From AP-15 sp963703745 (GTDB taxonomy: Bacteria > Pseudomonadota > Alphaproteobacteria > ATCC43930 > CGMCC-115725): DNA of 64,000 bases. The notes beneath the pieces are model-generated. The model was not told the origin of the DNA. It saw only the letters and a list, made by a program, of their open reading frames with translations, and ran no database searches. This document shows, piece after piece, positions 45,508 through 55,900 of this stretch. The stretch spans positions 62,001 through 126,000 of the forward strand of contig CAVPFL010000008.1 in assembly GCA_963703745.1 (NCBI GenBank). Direction: 5' to 3'. The position numbers were made by a program, and so were the translations under genes. The first letter of the stretch is position 1, and each line of letters opens with the position of its first letter.

Positions 45508-46107
45508 TCAATGGCTGTGGCCGAGCGCCACCCGATCGCCCCGCATTAGACGGTACGGAGCCATGTAATAGAGTTTGATGTCGTGGAACGGGTCCGTCAG
45601 GATCTTGACTGCCCAAACCAATCCGGTCTGCAAGTCCCTGATGAAGAGCAACTGAATGGACCGCAGTATTACCCCGCCGACCCCGATGAAGAGCCAGCAC
45701 ATTCCGAGCTGATGGAAAAACTGCCATCCGCTTTCCCACGGGCTGACAATGCCGAAGAACGTCGGATGGAAGTACAGCGGCACCGGAGATAATGCCCAGA
45801 TCATATGCAGCACGACCTTGCGGTGTAGATTGTAGCCGACCTTGACCGATTCTTTGTATTCGTGAGTGGCATCGTTGACGACATCGTAGCCCTTTGGCTC
45901 AAAGAAGAAATGGCCGGCCTGGCGGCTGGTCATCGATACGATCCATCCGCTCATGGCTGCGATCGCCGGATCCCAGAACAATAAGAACCATGCGAGAATG
46001 AAGGTAATCGCGCTGAACAGATGAAGCGATTGGTTGATCAAGCTGTGGTGGTAATAGCGGTGATCGTCACAGCGCTGAATTTTCAGCATTTGCGCAAAGC
46101 TGTTCAT
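45508..46107 (-). CDS. small polytopic membrane protein (Mpo1/DUF962-like)
   Basis: A 199-residue protein with about four membrane helices. The His-rich start RYYHHSLINQSLHLFSAI and HFFFEPKGYDVVNDATHEYK resemble the metal-binding histidines of the Mpo1-like family, which in yeast alpha-oxidises 2-hydroxy fatty acids. The similarity is from memory and weak. AAGGGAC precedes the ATG at 46107, so the longer ORF is rejected. It follows the methyltransferase gene (86 bp) on the same strand and may be co-transcribed. Confidence 0.7.
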   Translation of the reverse strand: MNSFAQMLKIQRCDDHRYYHHSLINQSLHLFSAITFILAWFLLFWDPAIAAMSGWIVSMTSRQAGHFFFEPKGYDVVNDATHEYKESVKVGYNLHRKVVLHMIWALSPVPLYFHPTFFGIVSPWESGWQFFHQLGMCWLFIGVGGVILRSIQLLFIRDLQTGLVWAVKILTDPFHDIKLYYMAPYRLMRGDRVALGHSH

Positions 46108-46192
46108 CCGATGTCCCTTTTCTGTAGTGATGATTGTTGATGATGTGCGGATCCAAGCCCGGCCCCGGCCCCCAAGCGGCGGCCGGCAATGC

Positions 46193-46873
46193 TCAGATCC
46201 CTGACCCGTTTGCGGATTTAACAAACCTGAGGAGCGAGAAATGACCGAACGGCGGCATCGGACGGCGTTCGATCAGGCGTACATCAGATCGCCGTTCCGT
46301 CCAGCGAGCGAATCGGTCCCAAGGAAACTCTGTCCGCCATCCGAGCCGACGGACGATTGGTTGCAGCACTAGTTCGATCAGGTGGCGCACGCCGGCATCC
46401 GCACCGATCCGACTGAGTAGGATGATCTCGCCGCCGGGCCTGAGCATTCGGGCACACTCGTCGAGTGCCGCCTCAGGGTTCGGCACGGTCGAGATCACGT
46501 GATTCGCCACGACCACGTCGAACGAAGCATCCGTGAATGACAGATGCTCCGCGTCCATGACCTCCAGCTTCTCGACATTAGTCAGGGACAGGTCCGCCAC
46601 CCGTCGCTGCGCTTTGCGGAGCATCGCCTCGGAAAGATCTATCCCGATGATGCGATTCTGGGAGGAGTAGCCCGGGAGAGAGATGCCGGTGCCGACACCG
46701 ACTTGGAGAATCCGGCCACCGACCTGTTCCGCTGCGGCGATCGCCGCCCGCCGCCCGCGATCGAACAGAGCGCCAAACACCAGATCGTACACCGGAGCCC
46801 AACGCGCATACGCTTTCCGTAAAGTGACCAGGTCGAGTTCTGCAGACAATTTCTTCGCAACTGCTTCCGTCAC
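46193..46873 (-). CDS. class I SAM methyltransferase, PmtA-like (phosphatidylethanolamine N-methyltransferase)
   Basis: A 226-residue Rossmann methyltransferase. Motif I is ILQVGVGTGISLPGYSSQ, the acidic loop is IIGIDLSEAML, motif IV is FDVVVANHVISTVPNP, and post-I is MLRPGGEIILLSR. The N-terminus VTLRKAYARWAPVYDLVFGA matches PmtA-type enzymes, which convert phosphatidylethanolamine to phosphatidylcholine. The presence of psd 2.4 kb away supports this. Ubiquinone or other methyltransferases of the same fold remain possible. Confidence 0.85.
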   Translation of the reverse strand: MTEAVAKKLSAELDLVTLRKAYARWAPVYDLVFGALFDRGRRAAIAAAEQVGGRILQVGVGTGISLPGYSSQNRIIGIDLSEAMLRKAQRRVADLSLTNVEKLEVMDAEHLSFTDASFDVVVANHVISTVPNPEAALDECARMLRPGGEIILLSRIGADAGVRHLIELVLQPIVRRLGWRTEFPWDRFARWTERRSDVRLIERRPMPPFGHFSLLRFVKSANGSGI

Positions 46874-47010
46874 CAGACCCTGCCATCGTCATGTCTCAAG
46901 ATCGTCATAAAAGCATTACCTGGCCCTTGTTACAGTAAAGTGAACAAACTATTGCGCTTAAATGGCGGCGCGTCTCCGGCAACCAAGCACTGGGCGGTTG
47001 TGAAGGGCCA

Positions 47011-47330
47011 GACCGCGCCGGCGAGCTCTTCAAGGCCTTCGAACCGAGCGTTTTAGTTTGGTCGAGGGTGATGAGTCGGCCACGAACCGTGCGATCGTCG
47101 ATGCCGGCTTGAGGACACTCGCCTTCGATTCGGGGGATTCGGGCCCGCCGCGCGCATTCGACGAGTACAGAAGGGCCGCTCTATTAGCCGCCACCAACCG
47201 GTTCGGGCTCGGTGACAAGATCCGGCTGGGCCCCTGCTACTGCGACCCGACCGTCAACCCCTACGACAGGTCTGTCTGCGTCCGCGACAACCGCGTCAAG
47301 TGGCTCTGGCCGATCACCGCTGCCGGCACG
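47011..47330 (+). pseudogene. D-threonine aldolase (DSD1-like) remnant B
   Basis: Reads DRAGELFKAFEPSVLVWSRV, and after a shift near 47085, NRAIVDAGLRTLAFDSGD, then GDKIRLGPCYCDPTVNPYDR with the zinc ligand pattern xCDPTVNxYD, ending in KWLWPITAAG. It is the C-terminal end of a D-threonine aldolase. It begins in the same protein region at which remnant A ends, but over about 60 bp the two differ at roughly 30% of bases, so they are probably paralogues and not a single split gene. Confidence 0.72.
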
Positions 47331-47348
47331 AAGACGACCAACGCATCC

Positions 47349-47888
47349 CGGTTTTAGGTGAGTTTCAATAAACTTGAGAACATCGGGCCCCCAGATATTG
47401 GCACCGCGCCAGCAGAAATTATGACCTTCTTGCGCGCCGGAACCGAAGGTGGGATAAGTTTTGGTTTCTACGGATTGGCCGGCCTTCCTGACTTCCTCAC
47501 TCAAGACGCGGTTGGGCGTTAGATCGTAATCGTTCTCGGCCTGAAGAAAGAATACCGGTATCGTCGCCTCGCTGGCAGCGGCCGTCAGGCGGGCGCGCAA
47601 ATCCGGTGACTCCCTCCAGGTCTGGGCGGCAGCGGAACAACTGACGGCAACCCGATAACCCGATCTGCGTTCGACGGCCAACATGGTTTGAATGCCGCCG
47701 AACGAAGCTCCCATGACCACCAGCCGGTTCTGGTCGACATCCGTACGGCTCCTGAGATAGGCGAGGGCCGCCAGCTGATCCTGAAGCTGAACCTCGTGCA
47801 GGGCGACGAGCATTCGGCTGCGTTGCGCAGGCAAGACGGCCGCATTCAGCTGATCCATGATGTAGGGGCCGGGTGACCGCCCCTGACC
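47349..47888 (-). pseudogene. dienelactone hydrolase family protein, N-terminus missing
   Basis: About 180 residues: GQGRSPGPYIMDQLNAAVLP, RLVVMGASFGGIQTMLAVER (Ser nucleophile) and EGHNFCWRGANIWGPDVLKF (His). The N-terminal strands and helix are lost (the ORF starts with unrelated residues), and at the C-terminus the frame runs into antisense D-threonine aldolase without a natural stop. The catalytic residues that are present are intact. It is a truncated remnant. Confidence 0.72.
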
Positions 47889-47989
47889 CTCGGCGGTGGG
47901 GGACAAAAAAGACGTAACCCCGATTAACGAAATATGGGGCGATGGAATTAACGGTGCCGGGAAACTTTTCGCTGCCGTGATTCTACACA

Positions 47990-48481
47990 ATCGCTGGAAA
48001 GGGACCGGGTCCCGCTGGCTTCCAGATGAACCCCTTGAGCGCGAGTTCGCCGCTCGTGAAAGTGATCAACTCTGGCTCGGCGCCTTGGGCCCCAGCCATG
48101 ACCGATCGGGGCGACGATCACGAGCGCAATAGTCAACAGGCCAAGGAAGTTCGCGTGCCCATTCACTGTCGGTGCGTTGTTAATCACCGCTTAACCCACA
48201 CTGCTTCTTATCGGAAGATCCAACCAGAGAGTCACTATGGTGAACCATCCGGCCGAGTAGCAGAGTAATGGGGCAACAGTCTGCAGACCTTCTGAACTCT
48301 CGAATTGCGTCGGATTCGAAGGATTTGCTTTCCTGTCCCACCCAGCTAGGCTCCGTCTCCACGCGTCATGGCCGGACTTGATCAGCACAGGGCCGGGCAT
48401 GGCGAATACGGTAGGACTGCGGCATCTGAGTGCGCTTTGGGAGATGTTCCTGCTAGTTTCGGCGACCATCGGAGCGGCAAT
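47990..48481. other. gene-poor interval upstream of the hybrid kinase
   Basis: About 490 bp. No convincing coding sequence in any frame. It contains the in-frame upstream extension of the kinase ORF from 48368, which lacks a good ribosome site. Promoter elements for the kinase should be here, but none were clear enough to mark. Confidence 0.5.
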
Positions 48482-50548
48482 GTGAACGACCTTCGCGCGT
48501 CGAGAGGGACGGATACATTCCTTGCCACCGCACCGGCGTCGCGCAATGCGGAGCGATGTGCCCTGGCCATTTTCATCGCCTCATTCGTTGCGTTCTGTGC
48601 GCTCATTCCGGTTGCGCAGGTCCCGCTGCCCCGCATCGAGGCTTTTATTCCGATTTACGACTCGACATTCGCGCTGAGTAATCTGGTGACGGCCGGTTTC
48701 TTGCTCGTCGGCTTCAACAGATCGGGATTGCGTGCCGTTCTCGTTCTTGCGGCCGGGTACCTCTTTACATCGCTCGTGGCAGTCCCGCACATGCTGACCT
48801 TCCCTGGTCTCTTTTCGAACGGCGGTCTGCTTGGTGCCGGGTCTCAGACCAGCGTCTGGCTTGATACCTTCCGGCACGGGGGTCTTCCGCTATTCGTAAT
48901 CTGCTATGCGCTGCTCAAGCGGCGAGACGGCGTGAGCGGGCGATCGCACGCGGGCACACGTGCTCCTACTATGTCGGCCGCCGCCGCCGGCGCTGTCGCA
49001 GGCGTCTGCCTGCTGACGCTCTTTGCCACCACAGGTCATCAGCTCCTGCCGCCGATCATGCTCGGTGATGGGTACACAACCGCCATGGTGGCCGTGAACG
49101 TACCGGTTTTCCTGCTCTGTCTTGCTGCTGTGGCGGTCCTTGGCTCGCGGCCTCCTTACTCAATTCTCGATCTGTGGCTGATGGTCATCCTCTGCGCTTG
49201 GATGTTCGATGTGGCACTCGGCACGGTGATCAATGCGGGGCGCTTCGACATCGGCTTTTATGCCGGCCGTCTTTTCGGTCTGTTTGCTGCGAGTGTCGGG
49301 GTCACCGTTGTGCTGGTCGAGGCGAGCCGCCTTTCCAGCCGCCTTGATCAGGCGCTCGCGGTCGCGGGGGAACGCAACACAGAGCTCGCCCGCTCGCGCG
49401 AAGAGCTCGCTCAGGCCCAACGCCTCGAGGCTATCGGTCAATTGACCGGAGGGATCGCGCACGATTTCAACAACCTCCTGACCGTCGTCCTGGGCAATCT
49501 CGATCTGATCCTGCGGGCGCGGGGCGACACCGAGAAAATCGAACGCCTGGCGCAAGGTGCCATGAGGGCGGCGCAACGAGGAGAGCTCCTCGTTCGGCAA
49601 CTCCTTACCTATGCCCGAAGGCAGATCACCCGTCCCGACACCGTGAATCTGAACCAGCTGATCGTCAATATCGAAAACCTGATGCATCGGGTTATCGGCG
49701 AGCAGATCGAGGTGATCACGACGCTGAGCCCAATCCTCGCCCCGGCGCAGATCGATCCATCGCAATTCGAGACGGCGATGCTCAACCTCGTCATCAATTC
49801 TCGGGACGCGATGGCGGGTGGTGGGCGGATCACGATCGAGACCCGGAACGTGACCCTCGGCCCGCAGTACGCCGTCAACGACCCCGAGGTAATACCCGGA
49901 CCCTATGTCATGATCGCGGTCAGCGATTCCGGCGCTGGGATGACGCCGGCGGTGCTGGCGCGAGCGTTCGATCCGTTTTTCACGACCAAGGAAGTCGGCA
50001 AGGGATCGGGGCTCGGGCTCAGTCAGGTCTATGGTTTCGCGAAGACGGCAGGCGGCCACGTCAAGATCTACAGTGAGCCTGGCATCGGCACGACGGTGAA
50101 ACTGTACCTGCCGAAATCATCCGATCGAGCTGTCGCGCCGGAGATCGGTGCCGAAACTGGGTCGGCGCGGCCGGACAGCGGCCACGAAACGATACTGGTA
50201 GTGGAGGACGATGAGGACGTCCTCGTGGTGGCCTCCGAGAGTTTGAGGGAGCTCGGCTACCAAGTCGTGACCGCTGGCGATGCCACGCAAGCGCTGGCGA
50301 TATTAAGGGGCGATCAGCGGGTCGACCTTTTGCTTTCGGACGTCATCATGCCCGGAGGGATGAATGGCGTGCAGCTGACCGTCGAGGCGCGGCGTATCCG
50401 GCCGGAGCTCAAGGTGCTGCTGACTTCGGGATACACCGCGGCCGCTCTCAGTCTTGAACACGGGCTGCCCGACAATTTAAACGTCGTCGAGAAACCTTAT
50501 CGGCGCGAGGAGTTGGCTAGAAAACTCAGGCTGGTGATCGGCGGATAG
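48482..50548 (+). CDS. hybrid sensor histidine kinase/response regulator
   Basis: A 688-residue membrane sensor. The GTG at 48482 has GGAG upstream. Eight or more hydrophobic helices form an N-terminal MASE-type sensor (FIASFVAFCALIPVAQVPLP, AWMFDVALGTVINAGRF), followed by the dimerisation box EAIGQLTGGIAHDFNNLLTV (phospho-His), the ATPase lobe (LNLVINSRDAM, SDSGAGM, GKGSGLGLSQVYGFAK) and a C-terminal receiver with DLLLSDVIMPGGMNG. No output domain follows, so it may act through a separate regulator. The ligand is unknown. Confidence 0.9.
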   Translation: MNDLRASRGTDTFLATAPASRNAERCALAIFIASFVAFCALIPVAQVPLPRIEAFIPIYDSTFALSNLVTAGFLLVGFNRSGLRAVLVLAAGYLFTSLVAVPHMLTFPGLFSNGGLLGAGSQTSVWLDTFRHGGLPLFVICYALLKRRDGVSGRSHAGTRAPTMSAAAAGAVAGVCLLTLFATTGHQLLPPIMLGDGYTTAMVAVNVPVFLLCLAAVAVLGSRPPYSILDLWLMVILCAWMFDVALGTVINAGRFDIGFYAGRLFGLFAASVGVTVVLVEASRLSSRLDQALAVAGERNTELARSREELAQAQRLEAIGQLTGGIAHDFNNLLTVVLGNLDLILRARGDTEKIERLAQGAMRAAQRGELLVRQLLTYARRQITRPDTVNLNQLIVNIENLMHRVIGEQIEVITTLSPILAPAQIDPSQFETAMLNLVINSRDAMAGGGRITIETRNVTLGPQYAVNDPEVIPGPYVMIAVSDSGAGMTPAVLARAFDPFFTTKEVGKGSGLGLSQVYGFAKTAGGHVKIYSEPGIGTTVKLYLPKSSDRAVAPEIGAETGSARPDSGHETILVVEDDEDVLVVASESLRELGYQVVTAGDATQALAILRGDQRVDLLLSDVIMPGGMNGVQLTVEARRIRPELKVLLTSGYTAAALSLEHGLPDNLNVVEKPYRREELARKLRLVIGG

Positions 50549-50620
50549 ATCTACTCACTCGAGCCCGAGGGCAGACCGGCGATCGGACGCCGAAGCCCGT
50601 CGAGGCGGCAAGCCCCTTCA

Positions 50621-51001
50621 TCAGTCGAGACCGAGCGTCACGACCCCGTAGGGCCGCATCCTCCTGTCCTGCGTGCCGAGGACCATCCCCTCCAGGTACG
50701 CCTGGGCGATCAGCATCCGATCGAATGGATCGTTATGATGCCGCGGCAGCCCTCCGGCGTGCTCGGCGTGGATACCCACTACAGGCAAGATTTCGAAGCC
50801 GCGCGCCAGCACCGCAGCGACAGCCGGTCGATCGAAACGAAGCTTCCCCATCGCCCTCTTGATGGCGATTTCCCATACTGTTGCGGCGCTGACGACAACC
50901 TCGTTCGCCCCGTCGCGCATCGCCGCGCGGAGCGGCTGCACGATCAGGCGGGGCCGCTCATCAGCCCACAGCAGAATATGCGTGTCGATCAGCAGCCGCA
51001 C
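50621..51001 (-). CDS. vapC: VapC-type PIN-domain toxin
   Basis: A 126-residue PIN ribonuclease. Acidic residues: Asp6 in MRLLIDTHILLWA, Glu44 in SAATVWEIAIKRA, Asp91/Asp94 in NDPFDRMLIAQA, Asp112 in GTQDRRM. The start is GTG at 51001, six bases after the antitoxin stop. Such proteins cut tRNA or rRNA. The longer ORF that begins at 51694 runs through the antitoxin in another frame and is not real. Confidence 0.9.
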   Translation of the reverse strand: MRLLIDTHILLWADERPRLIVQPLRAAMRDGANEVVVSAATVWEIAIKRAMGKLRFDRPAVAAVLARGFEILPVVGIHAEHAGGLPRHHNDPFDRMLIAQAYLEGMVLGTQDRRMRPYGVVTLGLD

Positions 51002-51006
51002 GGATC

Positions 51007-51243
51007 CTACTCGAAATACTTCTGTATTTCGGGCGGCAAGGCCCCGTCGAAATCGTCGGCAATGTAGGTGATTCCAAGCAGGTTTTGTCCAAACCGGCGC
51101 TTTTTCCGGGACGGCCGATACGGAACCAGCTTTGCTTTCGGCCTGCCCGCTTTGGCGATGACGATCTCCTCGCCGGCGGCGGCGCGATCCACCAGCTTGG
51201 AAAGGCTCGTCTTCGCATCGTATAGGTTGACGGTCTCGGCCAT
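51007..51243 (-). CDS. Phd/YefM-type antitoxin
   Basis: A 78-residue antitoxin: MAETVNLYDAKTSLSKLVDR, AAAGEEIVIAKAGRPKAKLV, the DNA-binding fold of the Phd/VapB type, then a basic C-terminus and FGQNLLGITYIADDFDGALP, likely to wrap the toxin. GGAGG stands before the ATG at 51243. It precedes its toxin by 5 bp on the same strand and would repress the operon. Confidence 0.88.
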   Translation of the reverse strand: MAETVNLYDAKTSLSKLVDRAAAGEEIVIAKAGRPKAKLVPYRPSRKKRRFGQNLLGITYIADDFDGALPPEIQKYFE

Positions 51244-51605
51244 CGCTACGACCTCCGGCACTTCGCACGACCTGACCAGCTTGACCAACAGGTAATGAGG
51301 AGCCAATGTCGTTGCAATGCTTGCGGGTCGCGCTCGATGCGCGTTTGGCGGAGCCGACTTGCGTCTGCGAACGAGCATGGCGGGACCGCTGGTCGAATGA
51401 GCGACGATCCCTGCGATCTGGGGTGGATTGAGCGTCGGAGGTCCGGCGAGTATTCGACTGCGCGCTCGAAAAACTCCGGGCGAGGCTCCCGCGGTTCGTC
51501 GCAGCCACGATGTCCGCCGGCGAGCCGCGCCTGCTCCTACGCCCGATTAAGTGCCGTACAATCAACACGGCTAATTTCGAGCACTCGATGGGACCAGGGG
51601 GCGCG
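51244..51605. other. gene-poor interval
   Basis: About 360 bp between the toxin-antitoxin pair and the small membrane protein. It should include both promoters. No ORF, repeat or RNA feature was recognised. Confidence 0.45.
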
Positions 51606-51788
51606 ATGCTCACCAAAGACATTTTGTTCGGCATGAACGTCCTGACGCTGGCCGGCTTCGCCGTGATGGGGCTCAGTCTGACTTTAAATCGCACGGGACG
51701 AATTGGCCCGTCGTTGTCTATCGGCCTGATGTGCGCGGGGACGGCGTTGGTGTTTTTTGGGCTGTATGCGGGAGACGAGCTAGGGTAA
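51606..51788 (+). CDS. small two-helix membrane protein
   Basis: A 60-residue protein with two hydrophobic helices (MNVLTLAGFAVMGLSLTL and LSIGLMCAGTALVFFGLYAG) linked by a short basic loop (NRTGRIGPS). AGGGGG lies just ahead of the ATG at 51606. It has no homologue that was recognised. Such small membrane proteins often act as stabilisers of larger complexes, but nothing nearby names a partner. Confidence 0.6.
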   Translation: MLTKDILFGMNVLTLAGFAVMGLSLTLNRTGRIGPSLSIGLMCAGTALVFFGLYAGDELG

Positions 51789-51872
51789 TGGTTCCCGTTG
51801 GGCGAGGAAATATTACGTCCTTCTCAGTAAAGTTGTGTATCTAAATTTTGAGACAGTGCACTAGCCTCGCTT

Positions 51873-52920
51873 GGGTGCGTCAACTTGATGCAAATGTGTC
51901 AAGTTCTGGTTGGCTCAAGATGGCAACGCCTTCGTCTTACCGGCGCAGGACCGGGATCTATTGTATGCGATGGATGGCACAGAACTTGGGGTGAACGTCC
52001 TGTTCGGGCCGCAAGGAGCGGAACCGATAGCCAAACGGCAACTGCGTCGCAGCGATGCGGGGTGGGGAGGAGCCCGGCGGCAAAACGGGGGCCGACGAAC
52101 AGAAATCGGATTACAGGCCAGGGCGGGTGGGTTAACCTGGCAATAGACCCTTCCGTCACACGCACTGGTAGATCCCTGGGCCTTCAGCCCACGGGCTTGA
52201 CCCGTGGGGGTACCCCGGGAAAGTGCAGTGTCTTACCGTGGGAGACCTCCACGGCTCTCGGGTCACCGGAGTAGGGTGTCGGCGACGACATCCGTGGCAG
52301 GGGAGGGATCAGCAGCGGCCGTAGAGCGCCCGGCTGTGAGGGAAGGCGTGAAGGGCCGAATCTCTGAGCCAAGGAGCAGACCAGAGCCACTCGATGACAG
52401 CGGCGCGGCAGCAACGCACCGGCGGCCAGCTGGACCTCTTTGACGAGGCCCCGAAAGCAACGATGCGCCACGGCGAACCTGGCCTCGACGGATCCGCAAC
52501 CGGGCGGTCAGCCTGGGGCAGATGATCGGCGAGGCGAACACCTACTGAGCGGATGGGTGACGTATTTCCGGTATGCGCGCTCGCACAGCGAACTGCGCGG
52601 CCTTGATGGCTGGCTGCGGCGCAAGCTGCGCGGCGTGCGGCTCAAGCAGTGCAAGCAGCCCGCGGGACTGCGACGAGTCCTGGGTCAACACGGGGTCTCG
52701 CCGCTGCACGCCCGGCAGCTGGCTTCGCCCGGCCGAGGGTGGTGGTGCCTGGCTAATTCGCCTCAAGCGAAGGTTGCCATGAACATCGCCTGGTTCAACC
52801 AAAGGGCTTGATCAATCTGACAGCCCGCCATACCGCGTTGAACGCTCAGAGAAACCGCCGTGGTGATCCGTATGCCCGGTGGTGTCAGAGGGGAGACCGT
52901 GAGGAACCTTCCTACTCGAT
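51873..52920 (+). mobile_element. degenerate group II intron with internally deleted maturase gene
   Basis: The 3' end is a typical domain V/VI region: a CCGCCG...CGGTGG hairpin at about 52853-52884 and CCTACTCGAT at 52911-52920. ATG 52394 starts a short reading frame (MTAARQQRTGGQLDLFDEAP) as expected for an intron-encoded protein. After about 40 residues the frame is lost, and the maturase X/thumb end appears as GWVTYFRYARSHSELRGLDG and WLRRKLRGVRLKQCKQPAGL. The reverse transcriptase is missing. The 5' end was placed at a GTGCG string (51873), which fits a typical 520-bp leader but is a guess. Confidence 0.7.
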
Positions 52921-52984
52921 GCCGAATAGGCACCGGCCTTTCGCCGGTGTGACCGGTCGCCCCGTACTCAGGCGGACATGTGGT

Positions 52985-55900
52985 CTAGTCGGTCTCGGCC
53001 GGACGCGGGCGAGGCTTCGCGCGGCGGAAGCCTGCGCCGCTGCGTTCGCGGATGGTCTGGAAGATGACGTAGAGCATCGGGATTACGAATAGCCCGACGG
53101 CGCTGGCGGCGATCATTCCGGCAAAGACCGGCGTGCCGACGGCGTGGCGGCTGATCTCGGCCGCGCCTTGCGCCGTGACCAGCGGGTAGACGCCGAGGAT
53201 GAACGCGAACGAAGTCATCATCACGGCGCGAAACCGCATCCGCGCGCCGAGCACCGCCGCCTCGCGGATGTCCATCCCCTCTTCGCGCCGGTCCTTCGCG
53301 AATTCGACGATCAGGATGCCGTTCTTGGCGGCCATCGCGATCAGCACGACGAGCCCGATTTGCGCATAGAGGTCGAGCGACAGGCGAAAAACCAATATTC
53401 CGAGAAACGCCCCCAACACCCCAACCGGCACCGATAACAATACCGGGACCGGAATCATCCAGCTTTCGTAGAGCCCGACGAGAAAGAGAAAGGCGAACAG
53501 CACGGCGAGGCCGAGGATTGCGCCGGTCTGCCCGGAGGCCGCCACCTCCTGGTAGGCAGTCCCGGTCCATTCATAGCTGTAGCCCGGGGGCAAGGTCTTG
53601 GCCGAGACATCGGCCATCGCCGCCAGCGCGTCGCCGGAGGAGGTGCCCGGAGACGGACTGCCTTGTATCGGGATCGCGCGGTAGTTGTTGTACCGGGTGA
53701 TGACCTGAGGCCCGACGACGACGCGAGCATCGGCAATCGAGCGCAATGGCACATCGGTGCCGAATTTATTGCGAATGTAGATCTGCCACAGCGAGGACAC
53801 CTCTCTGCGGTCCTTTGACTGGCCTTCGATATTGACCTGCCAGACCCGGCCAAACAGGTTGAAATTGTTGACGTAGATCCCACCCAATGTCGCCTGCAAC
53901 GCGTTGAAGACGTCGTTCATGGTGAGGCCCAAGGCCTGCGCCTTCTCGCGGTCGATGTCGAGCCAGATCGACGGGTTGCTGGCAGTGTAGGTCGTGAACA
54001 CGCGGGCCAATTGCGGGTTCTGGTTGGCGGCCGCCAGCAGTCCCTGCATGACGCTGTTCATCGCCGCCGGTTCCTGCCCTTCCAGCGCTTCGAGCCGGTA
54101 TTCGAACCCGCCCGTCGTCGACAGCCCGATGATCGGCGGCAGGTTGAACGGGATAATCGCCGCAGTGCGGATCTGCTGTCCCTCGGCGAACATTTTTGCG
54201 ATCAGCGCCTGTGCCGAGTTCGCTGTGCCAACACGATCGGCAAACGGCTTCAACGTCGGCACGACAAAGGCGGTATTGGGCTCGTTGACGCTGTCAATGA
54301 TCGAAAACCCGACGATCGCAAAAATATTCTGGACCTGCGGCATCTGCTTCAGCACGGCCTCGATGCGCTTGACCGCGTCGCGCGTGCGGATGACCGAAGC
54401 GCCGTCTGGCAATTGCACATTGATAAAGAAGGCACCTTGGTCCTCTTCCGGCAGAAACCCGGTCGGCGTTCGCAACATCAGAAAATAAATTCCGGCGGCA
54501 CTCGCCAAGATCGCCACAACCCCGAATATAGAGACGCGTACCAGGCGGCGCACGATGGCCGCATAGCCGTCGCGGATATTGTCGATGCGCCGAAGCACCC
54601 AGCCCATCGGTCCGCGCTTCGGCCCGCCATGGCTCAGAAACACCGCGCACAGCGCCGGCGAGAGGGTCAGCGCATTCAAGGCCGAGATCAGCATCGCGAA
54701 GCTGATCGTCACCGCAAACTGCCGGAACAATGTCCCCGAAATTCCGGGGATAAAGGCGATCGGCACGAACACGGATAGCAGAACCAACGTAATCGCGATG
54801 ATCGGCGCAGTGATCTCGGTCATCGCCTTCGTCGTCGCGTCCCCGGGGGAGAGTTCCGGGTTTTCCTCCATGACGCGTTCCACGTTTTCGACGACGACGA
54901 TTGCGTCATCGACGAGGATGCCGATTGCGAGCACCATCGCCAGCAGCGAGATCGTATTGGCGGAATAGCCCACCAGCAGCAGCACCGCAAAAGTGCCGAT
55001 CACGCTGACCGGCACGGCAATCGCAGGAATGAGGGTCGCGCGCAGACTGCCGAGAAACACAAAGACGACAATCACGACCAGCACAAACGCGATCAGCAAT
55101 GTAACCAGCACATCGTGGATCGTGTCGTGGACAAAGGTGGTCGTATCGTAGTTGACAAGGTATTTGAGGCCGGGCGGGAACCGCTGACTGAGCCGGTCCA
55201 GATTGGCCCGGACCAGCCCAGCGGTCTCTACCGCGTTGGCGCCGGGCGAGAGATAAACGCCGATCGCCACCGCAGGCTCGCCGTTGAGCCGGCCCTCGAT
55301 GTCCTGGTTCTCGGCGCCGAGATCGACGCGTGCGACATCGCGAACACGCAGCAGCGAGCCGTCGGGATTGGCGCGCAACACGATATCGCCAAACTGCTCG
55401 GGGGTCGTCAGCCGGCCCTGCGTCTGCACATTCAACTGGAATTGCTGGTCTTTGCCGATTGGGCGCGCGCCGATCCGGCCGGCCGGCGCCTCCACGTTTT
55501 GCGCCTGGATCGCTGCGATCACATCGGCCGCCGTCAGCTGCAGATTGTCGAGGCGCTGGGTGTCGAACCAGATGCGCATCGAGTAATTGAGCGCGCCGAA
55601 CAAGCGCGCCTGCCCCACCCCGGGTGTGCGCGACAACACATCGAGCACATTGATGATCGCGTAGTTGGTGATGAACAGCGGATCCTGCTCGCCGTTCTCG
55701 CTGTACAGCATCAAGAACTGCAAGACCGCTGACGATTTCTTTTGAATCGTCAGCCCCTCCAACTGGACTTCGGGGGGCAGCTGGGCTAGCGCGGTCTGCA
55801 CCCGGTTGTTGACGGCATTGGTGTTGATGTCGGGGTCGCTGCCGAGGACAAAGCTGACGGTCAAGTTGTAGCTGCCGTCATTGCCGCTCGTCGAACTCAT

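Noticed and set aside
40040..47330. One D-threonine aldolase gene split by insertion of the lipid genes
   Set aside because: The overlapping block of the two remnants differs at about 30% of positions, so they are not two halves of one recently interrupted gene.
49160..50059. 299-codon minus-strand ORF opposite the hybrid kinase
   Set aside because: Shadow of HisKA/ATPase coding sequence, no motif.
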